Below, one piece after another: positions 1 through 6,786 of a DNA stretch of 21,958 nucleotides. A model generated the notes under the pieces. It did not search any database, had not been told where the DNA came from, and was given only the letters and a program-made list of their open reading frames with translations. The translations under genes were made by a program, and so were the position numbers. Position 1 is the stretch's first letter; each line of letters starts with the position of its first letter. The stretch is from positions 1-21,958 of the IMG/VR virus record IMGVR_UViG_3300042991_000757; one strand, given 5' to 3'. The stretch is from a virus.

Positions 1-641
1 GTGGTGAATTGGATAGTTTCATTAGCAATATTGCTTTGATGCCAATGACTATGAGTGAGCATTGGATTCAAAACGTGCAAGCATTGGGAATGCTTACAGA
101 TGAGGAATGGAATAGTTTTGATGATGAAGGGAATTATAAAACTAATTTAGAACCTATTTCAAATAAAAGAATAATTGAAATAGAACAAAAGGTAAGAAGA
201 AGTCAAGGTAAAGGCTATCAACCGACAGACCAAAGGATGATACAAATGTATAGTTGGGGAGAAGCAATAATGCAATTCAATAGATTTTTACCTACAATGT
301 TTTGGGATAGATTTGCAAAAGAAGATGTAGATATTTATGGTAGAGAACATATTGGTACATTAAGAGCAGTGGGAAATGGTTTAAGAGAAGCAGTAGGTAA
401 AATGAGTCCAAAGGAATTTATTAATTATAGAAATTCATTAAGTCCGGAACTACAAAAGCAATTTGATAGTGGGTTAAAAGGAATAGGATTGAGTACAGTT
501 GCTTTAATGCTTGGCTATGGATTAAATAGTGAAATATCAAAAGAGCTATATTGGGATGCCAATTATTATGCTAATGCAGAGGGACTTTTATATAAAGGAG
601 TGCCGTCAGTATTACGCACCGGAATAGAAACATTTAATTAA
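1..641 (+). CDS. C-terminal part of a large (probably virion/polyvalent) protein, 5'-truncated
   Basis: The only convincing plus-strand gene. The reading frame is open from base 3 (codons GGT GAA TTG) and no ATG precedes it, so the gene enters from the left of the window and ends at TAA 639-641. About 212 residues are visible. They are rich in Trp, Tyr and Met, with a helical segment (GLSTVALMLGYGL, roughly residues 158-170 of the visible part) that could be a membrane or amphipathic helix. No catalytic motif is visible. Composition and position, converging on a minus-strand replication block, resemble the C-terminal end of the giant virion-cargo proteins of crAss-like phages; that assignment is inference. 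It ends 30 bp before the tRNA-like gene on the other strand. Confident as coding, weak on function. Confidence 0.7.
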   Translation, partial: GELDSFISNIALMPMTMSEHWIQNVQALGMLTDEEWNSFDDEGNYKTNLEPISNKRIIEIEQKVRRSQGKGYQPTDQRMIQMYSWGEAIMQFNRFLPTMFWDRFAKEDVDIYGREHIGTLRAVGNGLREAVGKMSPKEFINYRNSLSPELQKQFDSGLKGIGLSTVALMLGYGLNSEISKELYWDANYYANAEGLLYKGVPSVLRTGIETFN

Positions 642-670
642 AAAAAAACTTCATAATTTTAATTATTTTG

Positions 671-813
671 TAGTCAGGGCAGGACTCGAACCTGTAGATG
701 CGTTACTATTATTCACAACATTCATTTGGTTATTATTAGGCTTTTTATGAGTTTCGCTTCTCGCGTTAAACTATTTTACCCAAATAGCGTCTTCCAATTT
801 TCGCCACCTGACT
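671..813 (-). tRNA. tRNA-Leu-like gene with surplus sequence between D and T arms
   Basis: On the minus strand, 813-807 (AGTCAGG) pairs perfectly with 678-672 (CCTGACT) as a 7-bp acceptor stem with discriminator A at 671; CCA is not encoded. Next comes TG plus a D arm typical of class II (Leu) tRNAs: GCG stem, AAATTGG loop, GACGC. The T arm has a TTCGAGT loop at 690-684 and four of five stem pairs. The total is 143 nt against about 85 for tRNA-Leu, so about 55-60 nt are extra. The anticodon arm is ambiguous: CTATT/AATAG gives a 7-nt loop TGGGTAA without U33, while TATTTGG (786-780) pairs with CCAAATG (729-723) around a large insert. The insert holds its own hairpin (AGTTT...AAACT around a CGC/GCG stem). 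GTA/TAC just before the T arm could be a variable arm. Anticodon not assignable. Confidence 0.6.
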
Positions 814-828
814 TTGTTTTAATTATTT

Positions 829-1020
829 TTATAATAAATCTTCATCCACGTACACTAAAACCTCTGTGTTTTGCTTGACCGCCTCTAAACAAATCTCATC
901 AGTTTGATTCTTAACATATCTTAGAGCATTACCATTTCGGTTAACTGCTTTTAAAGATTCAGTTTCAGTAAAATACGTGTAACTACTTTCTTTTAGTTTG
1001 ATTAATCCTTGAATTGTCAT
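829..1020 (-). CDS. Short DUF4116-like repeat protein (tandem paralogue)
   Basis: 63 residues from the ATG at 1020. Residues 1-26 are nearly identical to the start of the next gene upstream, so this ATG is preferred over an in-frame ATG at 1047 that lies inside that neighbour. It has one complete and one partial copy of a 22-residue unit (core TDEICLEAVKQ followed by ALRYVKNQ). Units of this pattern match the DUF4116 type of short helical repeats, seen in large DNA viruses and some bacterial proteins; a role in binding partner proteins is usually supposed but not known. It is the last protein gene of the minus-strand run before the tRNA-like gene. It looks like a shortened duplicate of its neighbour. 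Confidence 0.75.
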   Translation of the reverse strand: MTIQGLIKLKESSYTYFTETESLKAVNRNGNALRYVKNQTDEICLEAVKQNTEVLVYVDEDLL

Positions 1021-1486
1021 AATATTAGTGTTTAAGTAATTTTTCATTTACATATTTTAAAGCTTCACTATTTCGTTTAACCGCTTTTATACAAATAGCT
1101 TCTGTTTGATTCTTTACATATTTTAAAGCTAATCCATCTTGGTTAACTGCAGCTAAGCAAATCTCGTCTGTTTGATTATTAACATATTGTAAAGCATTAC
1201 CATCTCCTTTAACTGCAGCTAAGCAAATAGCTTTCGTTTGATTCTTAACATATTGTAATGCTAATCCATTTTGTTTGACAGTTTTTAAACAAATATCTTC
1301 TGTTTGATTATTTACAAGTGATAAAGCAAAGCTAATTTGTTTAACTGCTTCTAAGCAAATTTCATCAGTTTGATTCTTTACGAATCGTAAAGCTAAACCA
1401 CTTTCTCTAACTGCTTTTAAAGATTCAGTTTCAGTAAAATACGTGTAACTACTTTCTTTTAGTTTAATTAAGTCTTGAATTGTCAT
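942..1486. repeat. 79-bp direct repeat at 942-1020 and 1408-1486
   Basis: The two copies lie 466 bp apart and differ at three positions. Each covers the 5' end of one repeat-protein gene (first 26 codons), with both copies ending exactly at the ATG. This shows a tandem gene duplication, with the rest of the downstream copy mostly lost. Confidence 0.9.
1025..1486 (-). CDS. DUF4116-like helical repeat protein
   Basis: 153 residues. After a 26-residue N-terminal segment (MTIQDLIKLKESSYTYF...) come a first degenerate unit and then five 22-residue units, each reading approximately T(D/E)(E/A)IC(L/I)xAVxxxxxAL(x)YVxNQ. Cys at position 5, Ala-Val at 8-9 and the NQ end are almost invariant. The 66-bp DNA period is visible directly. 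The pattern fits DUF4116-type repeats, which fold as stacked helices and probably present a protein-binding surface; the partner is unknown. The stop is 4 nt before the start of the short paralogue, so the two are likely co-translated. Near identity between units suggests recent expansion or ongoing recombination. Confidence 0.8.
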   Translation of the reverse strand: MTIQDLIKLKESSYTYFTETESLKAVRESGLALRFVKNQTDEICLEAVKQISFALSLVNNQTEDICLKTVKQNGLALQYVKNQTKAICLAAVKGDGNALQYVNNQTDEICLAAVNQDGLALKYVKNQTEAICIKAVKRNSEALKYVNEKLLKH

Positions 1487-1525
1487 TGTTTGTGTTTAAA
1501 AGTTAAAAAAATTATAGATTCCTTA

Positions 1526-2194
1526 TTAAATTAATTTCATTAAATAAAAATTTGATTTATTAATATATTCATTACGAATAAATAAAAAATCATTAATGGT
1601 TCTAATTTTAAATTTTATATTTCTAACACTACTACCACCGTCAGTAAATAAAAATCTATTCGGTGTAAATGTATTTGGGAATAAAGCAATAGCATTGCCG
1701 GATCCGGAAACAGGTATAGGCACTAACTTCATTGTATATATCCCATGTTTTTCAAAGATAATACTTTGATTTAATGGAAATGTAGCATAAGAATTAAAAG
1801 AACCTGAAAATTTTGCTGCAATAGCTGGTGGTTTAACATCTACAAAAGTAAAAGTATCACCATCTTTTTCTTGTGCTAAAAAGAAAGCATTATAAACTAA
1901 TGGTTTATCTTTATCTATTAATTCATAAAAAATATCTTTTGCTTTTTTAGCCCAATAAATTAAAAAATCAGGCTTGTAAGTATGTTTACCTACAAGTTTT
2001 AAATTAGAATAAATAGGTTTACCGGATTTACGAAATTCTTTAATACGTGGTATATATACTTCATTATTAAAGTCAAAGGGAGTTATATCTTTTTCTTTTT
2101 TATAAGAAAGAATAAAACCTTTATCTTTAAGTTCTTGAAGATACCATTCAAAATAATCTTCAAAAGTGGGTTTATTAGGATTTGCTTTTGACAT
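1526..2194 (-). CDS. PD-(D/E)XK family nuclease
   Basis: 222 residues. Residues 70-121 hold a plausible PD-(D/E)XK core: HTYKPDFLIYW (Pro75-Asp76) followed about 40 residues later by the strand TFVDVKPP (Asp119 and Lys121). The N-terminal 60 residues contain acidic helical sequence (Glu12, Glu16, Glu21) that could supply the first metal-binding acid. Related small nucleases are conserved in the replication blocks of crAss-like phages and related Bacteroidota phages, where they may resolve or trim branched DNA or degrade host DNA; the substrate is not known here. The long spacing between PD and DVK and the C-terminal 90 residues, which I do not recognise, limit certainty. Start at ATG 2194, preceded by an A/T leader. 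Confidence 0.7.
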   Translation of the reverse strand: MSKANPNKPTFEDYFEWYLQELKDKGFILSYKKEKDITPFDFNNEVYIPRIKEFRKSGKPIYSNLKLVGKHTYKPDFLIYWAKKAKDIFYELIDKDKPLVYNAFFLAQEKDGDTFTFVDVKPPAIAAKFSGSFNSYATFPLNQSIIFEKHGIYTMKLVPIPVSGSGNAIALFPNTFTPNRFLFTDGGSSVRNIKFKIRTINDFLFIRNEYINKSNFYLMKLI

Positions 2195-2225
2195 AATTAA
2201 AAAATATATTTATTTATTTGATTTA

Positions 2226-2414
2226 TTATATTTCTAAAACGAACGCCCAATTATTCCATCCCATTCTATCTATCAATTCTTGCGCTTCTTCAAGACTTTC
2301 AAATTTCATAGCACTATCTGGATCGCCTGTATTTTCAAAACTTTCAGCTATATATGGTTTTCTATTTGCAGAATTATCGTAAATAACATATTGCGTTTCA
2401 TTTGTTGTTTTCAT
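2226..2414 (-). CDS. Small hypothetical protein with MKTT start
   Basis: 62 residues, acidic and soluble, with aromatic pairs near the C-terminus (MGWNNWAFVLEI). The segment FESLEEAQELIDRMGW resembles small phage and mobile-element proteins in which a helix is followed by a W-rich strand, but I recognise no named family. The start reads ATGAAAACAACA, shared with three other genes of the window. It lies just downstream of the structured element at 2447-2517, which may be its 5' leader. Confidence 0.7.
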   Translation of the reverse strand: MKTTNETQYVIYDNSANRKPYIAESFENTGDPDSAMKFESLEEAQELIDRMGWNNWAFVLEI

Positions 2415-2446
2415 TTTATTTGATTTAATAATTAATTTATTTAAAA

Positions 2447-2517
2447 ATTTTGCGGATGTACGATCTCATCCTCTCAACTTGTCCTCGCCGGTGATGGAGT
2501 GTCACCATCCGCAAAAT
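2447..2517. ncRNA. G+C-rich structured element, candidate structured RNA or terminator
   Basis: A perfect 12-bp inverted repeat (ATTTTGCGGATG 2447-2458; CATCCGCAAAAT 2506-2517) encloses 47 nt. The part 2452-2512 holds 35 G+C of 61, far above its surroundings. Inside, GTGA 2491-2494 pairs with TCAC 2502-2505 and stacks on the outer stem. GGATG at 2454-2458 can instead pair with CATCC at 2467-2471, which would open the outer stem. On the minus strand the outer stem is followed by a five-T run, so it could end transcription after the 206-residue gene; it is also the leader of the 62-residue gene. Strand and role are undecided. Confidence 0.5.
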
Positions 2518-2537
2518 ATTATCATAATTATTTAAAA

Positions 2538-3158
2538 TTAAAAAGTATTTAAATGTTCTTGAACGGTCATTGTTTCCATTTCTTCATTCATAGAAATAAA
2601 ACAATATACATTGTGCTTTAAAGATGATATAAGAGCATTTCTCTCTCTAAGTTCTATCTTTATATCATCAACCTTTAAAACATTACTAAAAGCACTTATA
2701 AATCGTTTTACATTATCAAAACTCATGTAATAATTTACATTTTCTTTTTGACCAATTTGTTTAACATTACAAGCGTTTAAAATATTAATAACATCTAATT
2801 TATTAAAATCCCCTAAATGATTATTTAATTCTTTACTATAACCATTTCCTTTGATATAAATAGTATCACTTTTCTCATCTAAACCTACAAGTTGTTTTTT
2901 TGTAAGTTCAGACCAATAAGACGCCGGAAATACTTTGCCATTCATATAATCTAAAATAGAATTTATTTTTTCTATTTTAACAATATCATCTTCATCAGAT
3001 AAAAATAAATCTTCTAAATCACAAACAGCAATAAGATTTGATGTAATAATTATTGCTGATTTATTTAATACTAATACACCCTTTTTATAATTAAGATTTT
3101 GATCAATAGATGTAGGCAATAAAAGTTTTTCAATTTTGGGAAATTGTAATGTAACCAT
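2538..3158 (-). CDS. Hypothetical protein, possible clamp-like fold
   Basis: 206 residues, acidic, with alternating hydrophobic strands. I do not recognise a named family. Two stretches read loosely like parts of a sliding-clamp domain: GVLVLNKSAIIITSNLIAVCD (residues 27-47, a strand-turn-strand) and the C-terminal part from residue 145 (helix FDNVKRFISAFSNVL, then DDIKIELRERNALISSL and YCFISMNEE). That resemblance is weak inference. The gene stands alone in the run: about 75 bp of A/T-rich sequence separate it from its upstream neighbour and the structured element follows its stop, so it may be its own transcript. Confidence 0.7.
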   Translation of the reverse strand: MVTLQFPKIEKLLLPTSIDQNLNYKKGVLVLNKSAIIITSNLIAVCDLEDLFLSDEDDIVKIEKINSILDYMNGKVFPASYWSELTKKQLVGLDEKSDTIYIKGNGYSKELNNHLGDFNKLDVINILNACNVKQIGQKENVNYYMSFDNVKRFISAFSNVLKVDDIKIELRERNALISSLKHNVYCFISMNEEMETMTVQEHLNTF

Positions 3159-3232
3159 TTTGTTTTAAATTTAAAATTAATAACGCAAAAGTAATAAATA
3201 TATTAGAATAATATATCACATCTAAAAATATT

Positions 3233-3697
3233 TTAAAGTTTAATTTTATTTAATTGGTTTTGATACCAAACATACAACTTACTAAGCCCCACTAAAAAAC
3301 TGTCAATCGTAAGTACATAAAAGTTAGTTTTAAGCGATCCTTTATATATTTCAATATATTTTATTAAATCTTCAAATTGCTTTAATATAGATGCTATTAT
3401 ATCATTTTCTGTAATAGGTTTAATATCTATCGGATTAGAAATATTATATTCTTGTAAGAATTTAATTCTTTCTTCAAGCAATACTAAAATTTTATTATTA
3501 GCCTCTTTAAAAAGTTCTTGTAGCTCCATTGCTTCTTCGTTTGTTAAATCATTAAAATCTTCTAATGAATTTAAATTATAAAGCAGTACATATTTTTTTT
3601 GAAGAAGATCATCGAGTTTTGCTATTTTAAGAAACTCAACAATTTCTTCAAATTTATCTGTATTATACTGCTTCATAATATTAAAACTATTGGTCAT
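3233..3697 (-). CDS. Hypothetical helical protein
   Basis: 154 residues, predicted mostly helical with many Leu/Ile/Glu/Lys heptad-like stretches (for example residues 55-85). No motif or family recognised. Its ATG overlaps the dUTPase stop in the form TAATG, so translation is probably coupled to dUTPase and the two are likely expressed together. The C-terminus is basic and aromatic (WYQNQLNKIKL). Confidence 0.7.
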   Translation of the reverse strand: MTNSFNIMKQYNTDKFEEIVEFLKIAKLDDLLQKKYVLLYNLNSLEDFNDLTNEEAMELQELFKEANNKILVLLEERIKFLQEYNISNPIDIKPITENDIIASILKQFEDLIKYIEIYKGSLKTNFYVLTIDSFLVGLSKLYVWYQNQLNKIKL

Positions 3698-4113
3698 TAT
3701 TTTCCGGTTGAACCATAACCATCCGTTCCTCTTACAGAATTAGATAATTCTCTTACGGGAATAAAATTAATACTTGGATAAGGTATTATGATAATTTGTG
3801 CTGCTCTATCTCCAATCTTATAACATTCTTCTGTTGTGCCAATCATTATGGCACTTATTTCGCCACGATAACCACTATCAATAACTCCAACAGAATTACT
3901 CAATATCTGTCTTTGTTTATATATACTGCTTCTTGCAAAAACTAATCCTACATAACCAACAGGAATTTCAATGGCAATACCAAAACCATATTTAATATGT
4001 TCGCTATCTAATAATTCTTTACTTGTTATTGTTAAGTCCATTCCGGCGTCACCGAGTTTACTGTAACTTGGTATTACAGCATTCTCTACTAATTTTTTAA
4101 TTTTTATATCCAT
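3697..4113 (-). CDS. dut: dUTP diphosphatase (trimeric dUTPase)
   Basis: 138 residues, the usual length of a homotrimeric dUTPase, which hydrolyses dUTP to dUMP and pyrophosphate and so keeps uracil out of new DNA while supplying dUMP for thymidylate synthesis. All five conserved motifs are present in order: GDAGMDL (21-27), ARSS (60-63), GVIDSGYRGE (76-85, with the catalytic Asp), GDRAAQ (101-106) and the glycine-rich flexible tail RGTDGYGSTG (128-137), so the enzyme should be active. The gene sits between two unrecognised genes in a tightly packed run, 3 nt after the preceding stop and overlapping the next start. Confidence 0.97.
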   Translation of the reverse strand: MDIKIKKLVENAVIPSYSKLGDAGMDLTITSKELLDSEHIKYGFGIAIEIPVGYVGLVFARSSIYKQRQILSNSVGVIDSGYRGEISAIMIGTTEECYKIGDRAAQIIIIPYPSINFIPVRELSNSVRGTDGYGSTGK

Positions 4114-4116
4114 TTC

Positions 4117-4461
4117 TTAATAATTAAAGTTATTGTTAATATTGTTAATAATTTTTTTATTTTGATAAGCTCTTTCGTGTTTATCATCAGCAAGTTCTTT
4201 ATGATTATCAGGATAAGAAAGTATTTCACAATTAGGATATATATTTCTTCCTTTACGCATAATCTTACTGCCAACAGCAATATCATTATCATCACTTTCT
4301 TCGATTAATATAGTGAAAGTATGTTGTCCTTTTTTGTCACCATAAGAATCTCTAATTATAGTGCCAACAATATTTCTGTAATGTGAAAAGTAAGCATTAG
4401 GATATACTCCTACAAAAACAGCATCTTTTAATTTAATCTTTGTATTTACAGTTAAGTCCAT
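4117..4461 (-). CDS. Hypothetical protein upstream of dUTPase
   Basis: 114 residues. The first 90 look like a small beta-rich domain (VFVGVYPNAYF, HTFTILIEE, IAVGSKIMRKGRNIYPN); the last 20 are Asn/Lys-rich and probably disordered (NKKIINNINNNFNY). No family recognised. It begins inside the end of the small membrane protein gene 4433-4597 (29-nt overlap) and ends 3 nt before dUTPase, so it belongs to the same transcript. A second open frame at 4104-4295 on the same strand is judged a shadow of this one. Confidence 0.7.
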   Translation of the reverse strand: MDLTVNTKIKLKDAVFVGVYPNAYFSHYRNIVGTIIRDSYGDKKGQHTFTILIEESDDNDIAVGSKIMRKGRNIYPNCEILSYPDNHKELADDKHERAYQNKKIINNINNNFNY

Positions 4462-4597
4462 AATAAATTAAAAAAGTAAAAATTATCGAAAAAAGTTGAG
4501 CAAATAAAATATACATTTCATTTTTTAAAAGAATAAAAATAAATATTCCAAGTGAAATTGAAACAAATATTTTAAATAAAAAATTTATTTTTTTCAT
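4433..4597 (-). CDS. Small two-helix membrane protein (54 aa)
   Basis: Found by hand translation. ATG at 4597 and TAA at 4435-4433 give 54 residues. Two hydrophobic segments, about residues 5-24 (FLFKIFVSISLGIFIFILL) and 29-46 (YILFAQLFSIIFTFLIYY), are separated by a short KNEM turn and flanked by Lys at both ends, a typical small hairpin membrane protein. The start lies 2 nt after the stop of the 5' nuclease gene and the end overlaps the next gene by 29 nt, the same spacing as real genes here. Function unknown; small membrane proteins of this kind in phages include superinfection-exclusion and lysis-timing proteins, but nothing points to either. Confidence 0.6.
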   Translation of the reverse strand: MKKINFLFKIFVSISLGIFIFILLKNEMYILFAQLFSIIFTFLIYYGLNCKYKD

Positions 4598-4599
4598 CT

Positions 4600-5415
4600 T
4601 TAAAATTGATTAATAAAATGGAATAATTCTTTATATTTTTCTTTATAACATCCCTCTCTATTGGTTCTTGTTTTTAAAAGCATCCAATTTTCACAAAACC
4701 TATCATACCCTTCAATAATTCCAAATCGTTTAACGTATTCTGTTAATACGGTGGGAAAATAATTTTCAGGTACAGAAATATTATCAAGTATCATTTTTCC
4801 ATTTACATGACCTATACCTGGAATACCCTCAATATTATCTGTTGAATCACCAATAAGTAATTGATATGATAATTTAAGCATTGCTTCATTTTCATCTATT
4901 AGATGATATTGATTTGATTTAAAATCATAATGTAAACCTACTATTTGCAAAAGATCTTTATCGTCTGAAATAACAAATGTTTTAGAATTAGAAACCATAG
5001 ATATTAAATCATCTGCCTCAATATCATCATATTTAAAAACAAAACCATGTTTTTTAAAAGCATCAGGTATTGCTTTTAAATCTTCAAATTTTCCATCATA
5101 AATATAAGGATCCTGTTTATTATTTCTATTACCTTTATATTTTCTGGTAAAGCCAATAAAAGTTCTATAAGTATTTTCGGAATTACCGGAAAAGAAAAAT
5201 ACTAATTTTTTATATTTAAGAGTATTATTAATTTCATTTATGATATTATCAACATAATCTTCAATAGTTTTTCTATCATTAGTATCTTTAAGTTCTTTAT
5301 AAATACGATAAGTAATAATATACTTATATTTATCCGCATCAACTAAAGCGATCATATCGCTTGTATCATACATTTCCTCAATAGAGGTGCCGGGTATCAT
5401 TGATTTAGTTTCCAT
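4600..5415 (-). CDS. 5'-3' exonuclease / flap endonuclease (Pol I N-domain type)
   Basis: 271 residues from ATG 5415 (METKSM...). A further in-frame ATG at 5478 would add 21 hydrophobic residues overlapping the preceding gene and is less likely. Metal-ligand acids of the FEN/Pol I 5' nuclease family are in order: VDAD (25-28), the RKYKGNR clamp (91-97), EADD (133-136), ISDDKD (149-154) and GDSTDN (189-194), followed by the helix-hairpin-helix-like H3TH region GIPGIG (197-202). It lacks a polymerase domain, like phage T5 D15 and T4 RNase H. Expected role: removal of RNA primers and 5' flaps on lagging strands, acting with the sliding clamp encoded just upstream. Confidence 0.9.
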   Translation of the reverse strand: METKSMIPGTSIEEMYDTSDMIALVDADKYKYIITYRIYKELKDTNDRKTIEDYVDNIINEINNTLKYKKLVFFFSGNSENTYRTFIGFTRKYKGNRNNKQDPYIYDGKFEDLKAIPDAFKKHGFVFKYDDIEADDLISMVSNSKTFVISDDKDLLQIVGLHYDFKSNQYHLIDENEAMLKLSYQLLIGDSTDNIEGIPGIGHVNGKMILDNISVPENYFPTVLTEYVKRFGIIEGYDRFCENWMLLKTRTNREGCYKEKYKELFHFINQF

Positions 5416-5647
5416 TTCTAATTTGTGTAAAATTAAATGTTTCAAAAATATAATACATAAAATTAATATTTGCTTCATTATTTAATTCATAAAGCATATA
5501 TTTAATTAAAGATAATTCACTTGTAAAACCAATTTGTTCTAAAGAACTTTCTTTCCCAAAATTTTCTGTCATTTCTTGTAAAGCTTTAAAACTAACTTCA
5601 TAGTTATCAAAATCATTTATAAATAATTTAAAAATATAATATTTCAT
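5405..5647 (-). CDS. Small hypothetical protein between clamp and 5' nuclease
   Basis: 80 residues, acidic and mainly helical with aromatic residues at both ends. No family recognised. It starts 2 nt after the clamp stop and overlaps the probable start of the 5' nuclease by 11 nt, so it is embedded in the replication run and probably co-translated. The context suggests, without proving, an accessory role in replication. Confidence 0.65.
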   Translation of the reverse strand: MKYYIFKLFINDFDNYEVSFKALQEMTENFGKESSLEQIGFTSELSLIKYMLYELNNEANINFMYYIFETFNFTQIRNGN

Positions 5648-5649
5648 AA

Positions 5650-6777
5650 TTAATTAATATTAGGCATTAATAAAAATATAGATTGTTCATCATCATCCGA
5701 ATTTAAATAACAAGGTCTTAAACCACTTGTAATATTCAAATTTAAATTAATTGATTCAATTCCTTTTATACAATTAATCATATATTTATGATTAAATCGT
5801 TTATCCATTTTTTCTCCTATTGTAAGAATATGATTACATTTAACAGAAGCCCCCTTAGAAAATTCTATATTATTTGTAATAAATAAAATATTATTATCTT
5901 CAGTATGTAATAAATTAAAACTACCGGAATTATCAAGAGCCCAATGTATTTGAGATAATGAATTTAAAAATTCTTGTTTTTCAAATTTGATTTGATAATC
6001 AAATGTATCAGGAATAACAGATACGTAATTAGGATAAGAACCAATTAATAAACGTATAAATATACTAATACCGGCTGTTTCTATTTTTAAATGTGATTCA
6101 TTAAAATCAATAATAATATTATCAATACCTTTTTCAAAAATATTTAAAATAGAACTAAATGATGTATTGGGAATTGTTAATTTAAAATCAACATTACCAC
6201 AATTAATATTATATTTTTTTTTAAATAAAATACGTGAATTTGTAGAAACAAAATCCATTGATTCAAATTTACTAGAATAATTGATATGCAATCCTGCCAT
6301 CATAGGTATTAAATCATCATTACTTGAAAATAATGATGATAATTGAATACTTTTTTCAAACACATTTAAAGGAATTACAAAACCTTGTTTCATTATAAAT
6401 TCTGGTTCCTTTGGATAATTGGAATAATCCATTAACCCAATTTCAAAAGTTCCTTTTAAATGCTTAATTATTAAAACTTTATCATCCTTTAAATAAAAAG
6501 ATAATTCTTCATTTTTAATTAAAGAAACTCCTTTTTCGATTAATTCATAATTAACAAGAAAATCAAATCTACCTGTTTCAGAATCTATTAATTTAAGTAC
6601 ATCTAATGGCACTAAAATATCAATTTCTAAGTCTGTACGTCTAATAATTAATTTATCATCAATAATTTTTAAATAAATGCCATTAAGATATTCAAAAACC
6701 CTACTAACTTTTATTTTATTTACTTTTTTTAATGCTTTTAATAAAGTTTCAGAATTTATATTAAATAAATGTTTCAT
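5650..6777 (-). CDS. dnaN: DNA polymerase sliding clamp (DnaN/beta-like)
   Basis: 375 residues, the length of a bacterial beta clamp with three similar domains, two protomers of which encircle DNA and tether the polymerase. Supporting sequence: N-terminal MKHLFNINSETLLKALKKV as in domain 1; the domain-end signature NYPKEPEF near 120-127; its counterpart GSYPNYVSVIP at 246-256, highly characteristic of DnaN; and the C-terminal end FLLMPNIN, corresponding to the MPM(R/K) end of beta clamps. Phages more often carry T4-type clamps or borrow the host clamp, so a full DnaN-type gene is notable. It is packed between the SF1 helicase and the 5' nuclease, both expected users. Confidence 0.9.
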   Translation of the reverse strand: MKHLFNINSETLLKALKKVNKIKVSRVFEYLNGIYLKIIDDKLIIRRTDLEIDILVPLDVLKLIDSETGRFDFLVNYELIEKGVSLIKNEELSFYLKDDKVLIIKHLKGTFEIGLMDYSNYPKEPEFIMKQGFVIPLNVFEKSIQLSSLFSSNDDLIPMMAGLHINYSSKFESMDFVSTNSRILFKKKYNINCGNVDFKLTIPNTSFSSILNIFEKGIDNIIIDFNESHLKIETAGISIFIRLLIGSYPNYVSVIPDTFDYQIKFEKQEFLNSLSQIHWALDNSGSFNLLHTEDNNILFITNNIEFSKGASVKCNHILTIGEKMDKRFNHKYMINCIKGIESINLNLNITSGLRPCYLNSDDDEQSIFLLMPNIN

Positions 6778-6786
6778 TTTTTTTAA

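Noticed and set aside
9-641. Start of the plus-strand gene at TTG 9
   Set aside because: The frame is already open at the window edge with sensible residues before this codon, so it is more likely a gene cut by the window than one starting at TTG.
671-813. Group I intron or tmRNA in the tRNA-like gene
   Set aside because: The insert is about 55-60 nt, well below the size of a group I intron core, and no P7-like pairing was seen. The D arm is of Leu type and no tmRNA tag frame or pseudoknot series is recognisable.
1025-1486. CRISPR-like array from the 66-bp periodicity
   Set aside because: The repeats are in frame, vary at third positions and encode a continuous helical repeat protein; there are no unique spacers.
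2452-2512. The G+C-rich island as a tRNA
   Set aside because: It has a 7-bp acceptor-like stem and a T-arm-like hairpin on the plus strand, but only 61-62 nt, no TTC loop and no anticodon arm.
4104-4295. 63-codon open frame on the minus strand
   Set aside because: It lies in another frame of the 114-residue gene, is almost all Ile/Leu/Lys from A/T-rich sequence and would overlap the dUTPase start.
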